Shown here: piece after piece, positions 30,730 through 38,187 of the stretch
Layout: each line of letters starts with the position of its first letter
Numbering within the stretch: position 1 is the first letter of the stretch
Assembly (NCBI GenBank): GCA_002402825.1
Contig: DHGP01000015.1
Span: forward strand, 1-64,000
Reading direction: 5' to 3'
Source of the DNA: Firmicutes bacterium UBA4795
GTDB lineage: Bacteria; Bacillota; Desulfotomaculia; Desulfotomaculales; Nap2-2B
Length of the DNA stretch: 64,000 nt
Translations under genes and position numbers: made by a program
The notes under the pieces: model-generated
What the model saw: only the letters and a program-made list of their open reading frames with translations
Database searches by the model: none
Told to the model about the DNA's origin: nothing

Positions 30730-31851
30730 TTAAAGACTGAAAAATTTTTTTAAAGCCGGATAAACCTGAGTTTTATCTTTAATTGTTACAATAGTAAAAT
30801 TTGGATGTTCTACCTTTTTATAAAATGAACGCAAAGTAGTAGTATAGTAATAAGGTCCTTCTATTTCTCCGTAGCCCACCTGACTACATATTTTTAAAAG
30901 TTCACTTATTAGCTTTAGACATAACTCATTATCACTGGTTAGATTATCCCCGTCAGAGAAATGAAAAGCGTAAATATTATAATCCTGTGGGTTAAAACGC
31001 TGTATGGCAATCTCTATAGCCAGTTTATAGACTGAAGAACAGCGCGTTCCACCGCTTTCACCTTTGGTAAAAAATTCTTTTTCGTTTGTTTCTTTGGCTT
31101 CGGTATGATGGGTTAAAAAAACAATCTGAACATTTTGGTATTTTGTCCGCAAAAAGCGAACCATCCAGAAAAAGAAGCTGCGGGCAATATACTTTTCGTA
31201 AGTTCCCATAGAACCAGAGGTATCCATCATGGCCAGTACTACGGCGTTAGACTCATATTTATAAGTAAGCTCCCATGTTTTATAGCGTAAATCCTCTGGT
31301 GTAAAAGGGAGCAACTCTCCTTTTCCTTTTAAAGCCTGACGTTTAATAGCTTCCAGGATAGTTCGCTTTCGATCTATGTTGCTACTAATCCCTTTTTTGC
31401 GCACGTCTTTAAATTCTACCGCTTCAGAGGTAATTTCTGCCTTTTTTTTCTGTTTAAGATTAGGAAGGCTTAAATCCGCAAAAATCATTTCTGCCAGTTC
31501 ATCAATAGTAATTTCAGCTTCGTAATAATCTATTCCTGGTTGTTCTCCGGCTCCAGGACCTTTATCACCTTTTGGTACGGCTTGACCTAACAAGTCACCA
31601 ACTTCACTCTTACCTTTTCCTTGACCAATATGTTTTCGTTTACCCTGGTCAAAGCGAAAGCGGTATTCCTCCAGAGAACGAATAGGTATCTTAATAATTT
31701 TATCCCCATCAGCCATAATAATGCTTTCTTCGCTGATAAGATCCGGTAGGTTTTTCTTAATTGCTTCCTTTACTTTTTCCTGGTGCCTTTGACGGTCCAG
31801 TTCTCCCTTGCGGTGCAAAGACCAATCTTGGCGTGAAATAGTAAAAGACAT
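30730..31851 (-). CDS. yhbH: YhbH-family (DUF444) sporulation protein
   Basis: A 373-residue DUF444 protein. It begins FTISRQDWSLHRKGELDRQR as in YhbH, has a glycine/lysine-rich segment (KHIGQGKGKSEVGD), and a von Willebrand A-like domain with MMDTSGSMG (MIDAS motif). In Bacillus it is made early in sporulation and is commonly near prkA and spoVR; neither is in this window. It is convergent with acuA across a 29-bp gap, with no strong terminator visible. Function is unknown beyond sporulation linkage. Confidence 0.9.
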   Translation of the reverse strand: MSFTISRQDWSLHRKGELDRQRHQEKVKEAIKKNLPDLISEESIIMADGDKIIKIPIRSLEEYRFRFDQGKRKHIGQGKGKSEVGDLLGQAVPKGDKGPGAGEQPGIDYYEAEITIDELAEMIFADLSLPNLKQKKKAEITSEAVEFKDVRKKGISSNIDRKRTILEAIKRQALKGKGELLPFTPEDLRYKTWELTYKYESNAVVLAMMDTSGSMGTYEKYIARSFFFWMVRFLRTKYQNVQIVFLTHHTEAKETNEKEFFTKGESGGTRCSSVYKLAIEIAIQRFNPQDYNIYAFHFSDGDNLTSDNELCLKLISELLKICSQVGYGEIEGPYYYTTTLRSFYKKVEHPNFTIVTIKDKTQVYPALKKFFSL

Positions 31852-32148
31852 AACTATATTCCCCCTTAGCGGTTAAGCAAGCTACCTGCGTTTTTGAGTA
31901 ATTCGTTGGCCCAAATGGATTTACCTTCTTAAAATTATTTTTAAAAAAGAATATAAAAAGAATATAATTAAGATCACCTAAACGATAGTTGATTTAATGA
32001 TTTTTAATTAATATATTATTATATGATTTATACGATTATAATTTTATATGATTATATGCAATTTTAACCAATGCAGAAGCTTAAAAAATAAATTTTTTTA
32101 TTAAGTAGCCAGGTATTTCTTTTGAAACTACAACTGGAGTGTACATAG

Positions 32149-33150
32149 TTGTTTTCCCGTTACGCTTTTATTTATGCTTTGATAAGTTTGATGTTTATCT
32201 TAATCTGTGGCATATTATCTTTCTGGTACTTTGAAGGAATGAACCCTTTTGATGCCTTGTGGTTGACCATCATTACCATTACTACCGTAGGTTACGGTGA
32301 TAAAGTTGCCCAATCTATTGGCGGCCGGATTATGACCATTATACTTATTGCAGGCGGCATAGGTTTATTTGCTTACGTTTTTAACGAATTAATAACGGCA
32401 ACGGTAGAATATAATTTACCTAGCGCTTGGAGGAGGAAAAAAATGATGCGCGGGATTAACAATTTAAATGAGCACATGATTGTTTGCGGCGCCGGACGGG
32501 TAGGTCAAGAAGTAAGCATCCAGTTGAAACACGAAGGGGTACCTTTTGTGGTCATTGAAAAAAACCTTGCTTTAATTGAGAAGCTACAAGAAAAAGAAGT
32601 TTTACATTTAATTGGGGATGCTACCATAGACCAAACATTAATAAAGGCTGGAATACATAGGGCAAAAACAGTAATTATTACGCTTCCAGATGATACCAGT
32701 AATCTTTTTATTACTATTACCTGTAAAGACCTGAACCCTCAGGTACGCGTCATTGCCCGGGCCACCTATCCTGAAAGTATCTCGCGCTTAAAACGTTGTG
32801 GGGCAAATCACGTTATCATGCCTGCCGCCATCGCGGGCAACCGTATGGCCTTGACGGCTTTAAAACCGGCCAGCGTAGCCTTTGTCCAAAATTTGACCGA
32901 AATCACCACGGTAAATTTAGAACTAGAAGAGCTGCCAATTTATGATACCTCCCCCCTTGCTTACCGGGAACTAAGAAATTCGCGTTTGCGCGAGGATTTT
33001 AATACGCAATTGTTAGCTATAATTAGAAACAAAAAAACCATCGTTAACCCTCAACCAGCCGAGAAAATCCTGCCGGGTGATTTGTTGATTGTTTTTGGGT
33101 CAAAGGATAAATTAAATGAATTAGAAAAATATATAATTAGCCCAAAATAA
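32149..33150 (+). CDS. Two-TM potassium channel with RCK (TrkA-N/TrkA-C) domain
   Basis: A MthK-like K+ channel subunit of 333 residues. Order: TM1 (about 5-27), pore helix and selectivity filter TTVGYGD near residue 48, TM2 (about 62-82), then a cytoplasmic RCK domain starting HMIVCGAGRVGQEV (Rossmann) and a TrkA-C domain in the last 80 residues. Start TTG 32149 has GGAG about ten bases upstream. RCK C-domains in Firmicutes often bind c-di-AMP or cations; the pgpH gene in this window is a c-di-AMP phosphodiesterase relative. Bases 31852-32148 upstream are AT-rich with no gene. Confidence 0.92.
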   Translation: MFSRYAFIYALISLMFILICGILSFWYFEGMNPFDALWLTIITITTVGYGDKVAQSIGGRIMTIILIAGGIGLFAYVFNELITATVEYNLPSAWRRKKMMRGINNLNEHMIVCGAGRVGQEVSIQLKHEGVPFVVIEKNLALIEKLQEKEVLHLIGDATIDQTLIKAGIHRAKTVIITLPDDTSNLFITITCKDLNPQVRVIARATYPESISRLKRCGANHVIMPAAIAGNRMALTALKPASVAFVQNLTEITTVNLELEELPIYDTSPLAYRELRNSRLREDFNTQLLAIIRNKKTIVNPQPAEKILPGDLLIVFGSKDKLNELEKYIISPK

Positions 33151-33161
33151 GGGGAAGTTAA

Positions 33162-33191
33162 TTGACGTTAAAAACAAACCCGTTTTATAAT
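33162..33191 (+). promoter_or_regulatory. Promoter of the PAC2 gene pair
   Basis: TTGACG (33162-33167) and a perfect TATAAT (33186-33191) with an 18-base spacer, 77 bases before the first PAC2 start. Confidence 0.7.
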
Positions 33192-33267
33192 AAATTTAAA
33201 AGAAGGTTATTAGAAAATTTAAAAAAATTTAAAGACTTAATGATATTACAAAGGAGACTTAAATAAT

Positions 33268-34176
33268 ATGGAAAATATAGTCAAGGTTCATAAAAAGCCA
33301 GAACTAAAAGATCCTTACCTGATTGCGGCCTGGCCCGGTATAGGAAATATCGGTCTTATGGCGGTAAACTATTTAAAAAACAGGCTGGCGGCAGAGGAGT
33401 TTGCCGAAATAAAATCATGGCCTTACTTTTTTCCTAAAAGTATCACCATAAAAAATGGTATTTTGCATAATATGGATTTTCCCAGCAATAAATTTTATTA
33501 TAAAAAAGCAGAGCAAGATTTAATAATTTTTTTAGGAGAAACACAGCCAAAAGAAGAGGAGGAAATTTATAATATTGCCAATCACGTTTTAGACACTGGA
33601 ATAGCCTTTGGATGCAAAAGAGTGTATACGGCGGGAGCCGCGGTAGCCCCTATTCACCATACGTTAAAGCCAAAAGTTTGGGCGGTACCAAATAACGAAA
33701 AACTAATAAACGAAGTTAAAGGAGGCGAAAATATAATTTTAATGAGCAATATGGGTGAAAAAGGGGGGCAGGGCAGCATTAGCGGTCTAAATGGAGTGTT
33801 ATTAGGAGCAGCCAAAAGAAAGGGGCTAGATGGTATATGCCTATTAGGTGAAATACCGATATACATAGCTCAATTTTCCATTCCTTACCCCATGCTGTAT
33901 CCAAACGCTTCCAAATCTATTCTTGAGGCATTAACCCCAAGACTTAAAGTTAAAATTGACCTTTCCCGACTTAATAGTTTTATTGCCCGTACCGAAACAG
34001 AAATTGAAAATCTGTACCAGTCCTTACCCCAGCAAATACAGGAAGAGTTGGATAAGTTAAAATATGAGACCTACGTCAAACCAACTGCTCTTGAGCCAAT
34101 AACAGATGAAGAAAAAGATAAAATCATCAAAGAAGTAGAGGAATTCTTTAAGAAAGGAGGCAAAATTAATGATTAA
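33268..34176 (+). CDS. PAC2-family protein (proteasome assembly chaperone fold), first of a pair
   Basis: A 302-residue PAC2 protein (COG2047 type). Visible are LIAAWPGIGNIGLMAVNYL at the N-terminus, RVYTAGAAVAPIHHT, and SISGLNGVLLGAAKRKG, the conserved core of the fold. The C-terminal 70 residues are charged and helical. PAC2 proteins assemble proteasomes in eukaryotes and occur in archaea and some bacteria with unknown roles; this organism shows no proteasome gene here. AAGGAG precedes ATG 33268. It overlaps the second PAC2 gene by eight bases, so the two likely form a heteromer (inference). Confidence 0.85.
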   Translation: MENIVKVHKKPELKDPYLIAAWPGIGNIGLMAVNYLKNRLAAEEFAEIKSWPYFFPKSITIKNGILHNMDFPSNKFYYKKAEQDLIIFLGETQPKEEEEIYNIANHVLDTGIAFGCKRVYTAGAAVAPIHHTLKPKVWAVPNNEKLINEVKGGENIILMSNMGEKGGQGSISGLNGVLLGAAKRKGLDGICLLGEIPIYIAQFSIPYPMLYPNASKSILEALTPRLKVKIDLSRLNSFIARTETEIENLYQSLPQQIQEELDKLKYETYVKPTALEPITDEEKDKIIKEVEEFFKKGGKIND

Positions 34177-34954
34177 AAAAACTCCTGTTTTAAGCGCGCC
34201 TTTCTTAATTGCCGGCTGGAAACCGGATGCCGGAGAAGTTGGTTGGAACGTTTTTGAGTATCTAAATAACCAACTACAATATGAAGAATTTGCCGAAATT
34301 GAACCGTTAGGCTTCTTTCCCTTGAACGAGGTTCAAATTGCAAACGACTTGGTCCAATTTCCAGAATCTAAATTTTATGCTTACGAAGAAAAAAACCTCA
34401 TCTTCTTTAAAAGTTACCAACCCAATTCAAAAATCTATAAATTTTTAAATTTACTTTTAGATTTGGCCGAAAACCTTAAGGTAAAAGAAATATATACCAT
34501 TGGCGGACTAATTTCTACTATTGCGCATACTAAGGAAAGAAAAATCTATACGGTCGTCAACACACCATATTTAAAAGAAGAAATAGGAAACTATCCTTTG
34601 CAAACAAATTTAAGTCATGAGGGTCCTACTTCCATGAGTGGTTTTCTCTTATGGATTGCGATGCAAAGATACATACCGGGCATAAGTTTTTGGGTTGACA
34701 TACCATTTTATTTATCTGGCCGGGTAGACCCAAAGGCCACTAAGGCTATCCTTGAATTTTTAAAAACCAGGTTTAAATTAAGTATTGATTTAAAGATGCT
34801 CGATCAGGAAATTGAAAAACAAGAAGAAAAAATAGCCCTCCTGAGTACCCAAAATCCGGAGATCGGCGAATACATTGCCAAATTAGAAAATAATATAAAT
34901 TTAACTCAGGAAGAAATGGATAATATTGTTAATGCAGTAGAAAAATATGTATAA
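34169..34954 (+). CDS. PAC2-family protein, second of a pair
   Basis: A 261-residue paralogue of the preceding gene. It shares FLIAGWKPDAGEVGWNVFEY, EEFAEIEPLGFFPL, IYTIGGLISTIAHT and SMSGFLLWIAMQR at equivalent positions, but the glycine pattern of the first motif differs (WKPDAGEVG in place of WPGIGNIG), suggesting one active and one structural partner or distinct ligands (inference). A glutamate-rich helical C-terminus follows. AAAGGAGG lies eight bases upstream of ATG 34169. It is the last gene on this strand before gatD. Confidence 0.82.
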   Translation: MIKKTPVLSAPFLIAGWKPDAGEVGWNVFEYLNNQLQYEEFAEIEPLGFFPLNEVQIANDLVQFPESKFYAYEEKNLIFFKSYQPNSKIYKFLNLLLDLAENLKVKEIYTIGGLISTIAHTKERKIYTVVNTPYLKEEIGNYPLQTNLSHEGPTSMSGFLLWIAMQRYIPGISFWVDIPFYLSGRVDPKATKAILEFLKTRFKLSIDLKMLDQEIEKQEEKIALLSTQNPEIGEYIAKLENNINLTQEEMDNIVNAVEKYV

Positions 34955-35035
34955 CTTTCTAATATTCGGTTATCAATTGTCATTGTATTACGAGCGCTGA
35001 CGACCGGATATGTTTATTTTATTATATTATTACTA

Positions 35036-35767
35036 TTACCTGTGCTTTAAAAGGCGTTTTAGCATAATCTTTTGCGCAGCCAACTCCAGGGAATCGTCAA
35101 GAAAACCTAACTTGTCTGAGCAGCCACGACGTTTTAAAGCAGTTGCTATTAAATAATCAGTAAGCATAGGGTTTTTAGGCAAGAGAGGACCATGTAAATA
35201 AGAACAAAAAACATTTTTATAACGGGCTCCCTCTTTATTATCTTTACCGTTATTACCATACCCGGACAAAACATGTCCTAAGGGGTAAATGTGGCCTAAA
35301 AAAGTTCGGCCGGCATGATTTTCAAAACCAACCACGTGAATTATATTATCTTCCAGGACAACTTTAATAACAATATTGCCGATAAGTCTTTTTAAACCGG
35401 CTTCGGTATAAAAATCAAGAAGCTCCAGGCCAGGAATAATTTTTCCGTCCAGAGTACGGTAATATTTTCCCAACAACTGATAACCACCACAGATAGCCAA
35501 AACAACCAGCCCGTCTTCTATGGCCTCTTTTAAGTCACTTGTTCTTTGGGTTAAATCGGCCGCGATGAGATTTTGCTCCCTATCGGAACCACCTCCCAAA
35601 AAAAGAAAATCCATTTCTTTAAAATTTATTTTTTCACCCAGGTTAACTTCAAAGAGGTTTATTTTAATACCGCGCCAACTGCAGCGCTGTTTGAACGCCA
35701 TTACGTTACCGCGGTCTCCGTATAAATTAAGTAAATCAGGATATAGATGACATACGTTCAGCTCCAT
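35036..35767 (-). CDS. gatD: Lipid II isoglutaminyl synthase, glutaminase subunit
   Basis: GatD releases ammonia from glutamine for MurT, which amidates D-glutamate in lipid II. The 243-residue class I amidotransferase shows LYPDLLNLYGDRGN at the start, the nucleophile in VLAICGGYQLLGKYY near residue 94, GFENHAGRT and the histidine in CSYLHGPLLPKNP. The start overlaps the murT end by 32 bases. CobB/CobQ-like amidotransferases are related, but the murT neighbour settles the assignment. Confidence 0.93.
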   Translation of the reverse strand: MELNVCHLYPDLLNLYGDRGNVMAFKQRCSWRGIKINLFEVNLGEKINFKEMDFLFLGGGSDREQNLIAADLTQRTSDLKEAIEDGLVVLAICGGYQLLGKYYRTLDGKIIPGLELLDFYTEAGLKRLIGNIVIKVVLEDNIIHVVGFENHAGRTFLGHIYPLGHVLSGYGNNGKDNKEGARYKNVFCSYLHGPLLPKNPMLTDYLIATALKRRGCSDKLGFLDDSLELAAQKIMLKRLLKHR

Positions 35768-37124
35768 AAATCCTCTCCTTTTGGGCTAACTTTGCTAAAA
35801 ACTTTTCTGTTGGGGTCAGGGCAGTGTAGGTAGTCAGCAAAAAAGCTACTTTTCCTGTCCCTGATAATACTTCTTTTACTGCCCTTTTTTGAACCGGGCA
35901 TATTTTAATTTTATTTACCGGCAGATTAGCATATTTTAAGCGTAAAGCCATTTCTTCGCCCCGGGTACCGGTACAAACAAAGATATTAAAATACTTTTCT
36001 TTATCCGCCAGTTTTTCAAAATCAACATCCCAAAGCCAGGAAATATCCTTTCCGTCAGCATCGAGATCGTTAATGGCAAAGAAAACGTCGATCTTCTCCC
36101 GCGTTTCCAGCAACGCGGTTAGACCTTCGTTAAAACCAGCCGGGTTTTTAACTAAATCTAAAAATACTGTCTTGCCCCAGAAATTATATCTTTCCATGCG
36201 GCCTATAACCGGAGTGTAACTTTTTAAAGCGGATACAATGGCGGTTAAACTTAAATTTAAGTTTAAGCCAGCGGTTAGGGCCGCCAAAGCATTATACAAG
36301 TTGTATAAGCCGTAAACAGGAAGGTTCAAGCTAACCACACCTTTGGGGCAACAAACAAAGCAGTTGGCAGTCTTATTATCTGTTTTAACCCGAAAACCCT
36401 CTACTTGGGGCTGAGGGCGGGTAAAACCACATCCGGTACAGTGATAACTTCCTATTTGACCGTAATGATAATAAGCATAAGTTAGCTTTGTTCCGCACAG
36501 CGGACAAAATTTTGCTTCTTTAACCCCGGAAGACGTTGTTATTACTTTTTCGTGCTTTCCTAAACCGTAATACACCACCGGCAAACCTGTCCTTTTTTCA
36601 AACTGGGCGACTAAAGGGTCATCAGCGTTTAATATTAAACTTGTCTCAGGCAATTTACTTAAAGTATTACAAAGCATGGCAATTGTTTTATCTATTTCCC
36701 CGTAACGGTCTAGTTGGTCACGAAAAAAATTGGTTAAGACTACCATCCTAGGCCGGACTTCTTGAGCTACGCGCGGCAAAGCAGCTTCGTCCACTTCCAA
36801 AATTGAATAATCGCATTCCAATTTACCTTTAAAATCTGCGGCTTTGATTAAAGCGGTAGCCACACCGGTAATAAGATTTGCCCCTTCGTAATTTACCACT
36901 ACCTGGTGGCCAGCTTTTTTCATTATTTGGGCTAACATATTGTTTGTTGTTGTTTTACCGTTTGTTCCTGAAACCAAAATTATTCCCTGCCGGGATTGAC
37001 GCGTCAGTAAACCAGTAATTTCCGGACATATTTTTAGCGCCAGCATTCCTGGAAGAGAAGAGCCTTTACTTTTCCCCCATAAACGAATTAACCCTGTTAT
37101 TAACCGGGCAACAAAAATAGCCAG
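35736..37124 (-). CDS. murT: Lipid II isoglutaminyl synthase, MurT subunit, possible CTG start
   Basis: MurT is a Mur-ligase-family ATPase that with GatD amidates the peptidoglycan stem. Visible are the P-loop VSGTNGKTTTNNML, a four-cysteine zinc ribbon (CPLCGTKL and YHCTGCGF), and DLVKNPAGFNEGL near the C-terminal domain. The nearest ATG is 37046, but the frame stays open upstream and encodes RLITGLIRLWGKSKGSSLPG, the usual MurT N-terminus. No ATG/GTG/TTG exists there; AAAGGA lies about nine bases before CTG 37124, giving 462 residues. The start is therefore a proposal. It is 38 bases after the MBL gene. Confidence 0.9.
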   Translation of the reverse strand: MAIFVARLITGLIRLWGKSKGSSLPGMLALKICPEITGLLTRQSRQGIILVSGTNGKTTTNNMLAQIMKKAGHQVVVNYEGANLITGVATALIKAADFKGKLECDYSILEVDEAALPRVAQEVRPRMVVLTNFFRDQLDRYGEIDKTIAMLCNTLSKLPETSLILNADDPLVAQFEKRTGLPVVYYGLGKHEKVITTSSGVKEAKFCPLCGTKLTYAYYHYGQIGSYHCTGCGFTRPQPQVEGFRVKTDNKTANCFVCCPKGVVSLNLPVYGLYNLYNALAALTAGLNLNLSLTAIVSALKSYTPVIGRMERYNFWGKTVFLDLVKNPAGFNEGLTALLETREKIDVFFAINDLDADGKDISWLWDVDFEKLADKEKYFNIFVCTGTRGEEMALRLKYANLPVNKIKICPVQKRAVKEVLSGTGKVAFLLTTYTALTPTEKFLAKLAQKERIYGAERMSSIS

Positions 37125-37161
37125 TAAAACTTTTCCTTTTAATATAAAATTTTTATAAAAA

Positions 37162-38133
37162 TTAAACGGCCATTTGTTCTTGGGCTCTGCTATAAAAAAA
37201 CACCATCCCTTGCGGCCAAGCTATAATCTGTTTTTTTTCAACCAGGATATCTAAATGGGCTTGAATTTCCGAAAGCCCTAAAAAAACTTCAAAATCCTGG
37301 AGGCCTGGATATAGTAATTGGCACATTTGATAAACATTTAACTTTTTATCTGGCGAAAGCAAGTTTAAAATAGCCTTAAACCGGTTAAGGTGATGTTCTT
37401 GAAAACTACGTAAAAGCTCAGGTACCTTTTCAATTACCTTGCCGTGACCCGGCCAGGCTTTTTTTAAATTCATTTTTTCTAATCTGGTTAACCCTTCCAA
37501 ATAATGACGTAAGCTTGGGGCACGTCTGGTTTTATTTTCAGGGTCGGGCTCTAACAACGGATTAGGAGTAATATGCGGCAGAAGAAAATCACCGGATAAA
37601 AGACTTTTTTCTTCAGGGTCATAAAAACACAGGTGACCCGGAGCGTGACCTGGAAAATGAAGTACCTTAAACGTGCCGGTCTCAAAAGACAAATCTTCTC
37701 CTGCTATTACTTCTACCAGATTATCTTTGGCAATATAAGGCACCGGTAATCTATCCTTGTTTTTAACCAACCATAGAAGTACGTCGTCAGGTATTCCCAT
37801 CTCATGTAAAAAGGGAAGCCTTTCCTGAAAAAAATCATAATTTCCGGTTACCTTTTGCCATTCGTAAGGATGAAGGTAAATTTTGGCCCCCGAAAGCTCA
37901 TGGACCCATTGGGCCAACCCGCAATGGTCTGTATGAGCGTGCGTTATTACCACCCTACTTATCTGACTTAAACTCAAACCTAAATTAAGGAGCTTTTCAT
38001 TTAAAACCCTTCTTGCCTGGGGTATGTCGGGGCCAGGATCAATAAGCGTAAATGGCGGAGTATAAATTAAATAGGCGTTAACCGTACCTACACTATAGGG
38101 GGTAGGAAGCTCTAGTCTGTAAACAGGTAACAA
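37162..38133 (-). CDS. Metallo-beta-lactamase-fold hydrolase
   Basis: A 323-residue MBL-fold protein. The metal motif VVITHAHTDHCGLAQW lies near residue 65, further ligands are in FPGHAPGHLCFY (His), LLSGDFLLP (Asp) and AWPGHGKVIEK (His). A C-terminal winged-helix-like tail of about 70 residues follows, as in the LACTB2/hydroxyacylglutathione-like group. Substrate is unknown; thioesters and nucleic acids are both possible. It starts at TTG 38133 with AAGGAGG eight bases upstream, and a 28-bp palindromic repeat lies just before that site. The neighbour upstream is addB, in the place where addA would be expected. Confidence 0.85.
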   Translation of the reverse strand: MLPVYRLELPTPYSVGTVNAYLIYTPPFTLIDPGPDIPQARRVLNEKLLNLGLSLSQISRVVITHAHTDHCGLAQWVHELSGAKIYLHPYEWQKVTGNYDFFQERLPFLHEMGIPDDVLLWLVKNKDRLPVPYIAKDNLVEVIAGEDLSFETGTFKVLHFPGHAPGHLCFYDPEEKSLLSGDFLLPHITPNPLLEPDPENKTRRAPSLRHYLEGLTRLEKMNLKKAWPGHGKVIEKVPELLRSFQEHHLNRFKAILNLLSPDKKLNVYQMCQLLYPGLQDFEVFLGLSEIQAHLDILVEKKQIIAWPQGMVFFYSRAQEQMAV

Positions 38134-38149
38134 CAGTTTTCCTCCTTCC

Positions 38150-38177
38150 GTAGGGGCGTTAAATTTAACGTCCCTAC
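38150..38177. repeat. 28-bp palindromic repeat between addB and the MBL gene
   Basis: GTAGGGGCG...CGTCCCTAC, one mismatch from the perfect palindrome. It lies between the addB stop and the ribosome binding site of the MBL gene. Confidence 0.88.
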
Positions 38178-38187
38178 TCTTAAAGTG

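Noticed and set aside
31852..32148. Possible small RNA or riboswitch in the 297-bp AT-rich gap before the K+ channel
   Set aside because: Several short TATATGATTATAT-like repeats are visible, but I found no conserved riboswitch core, no convincing terminator and no small gene.
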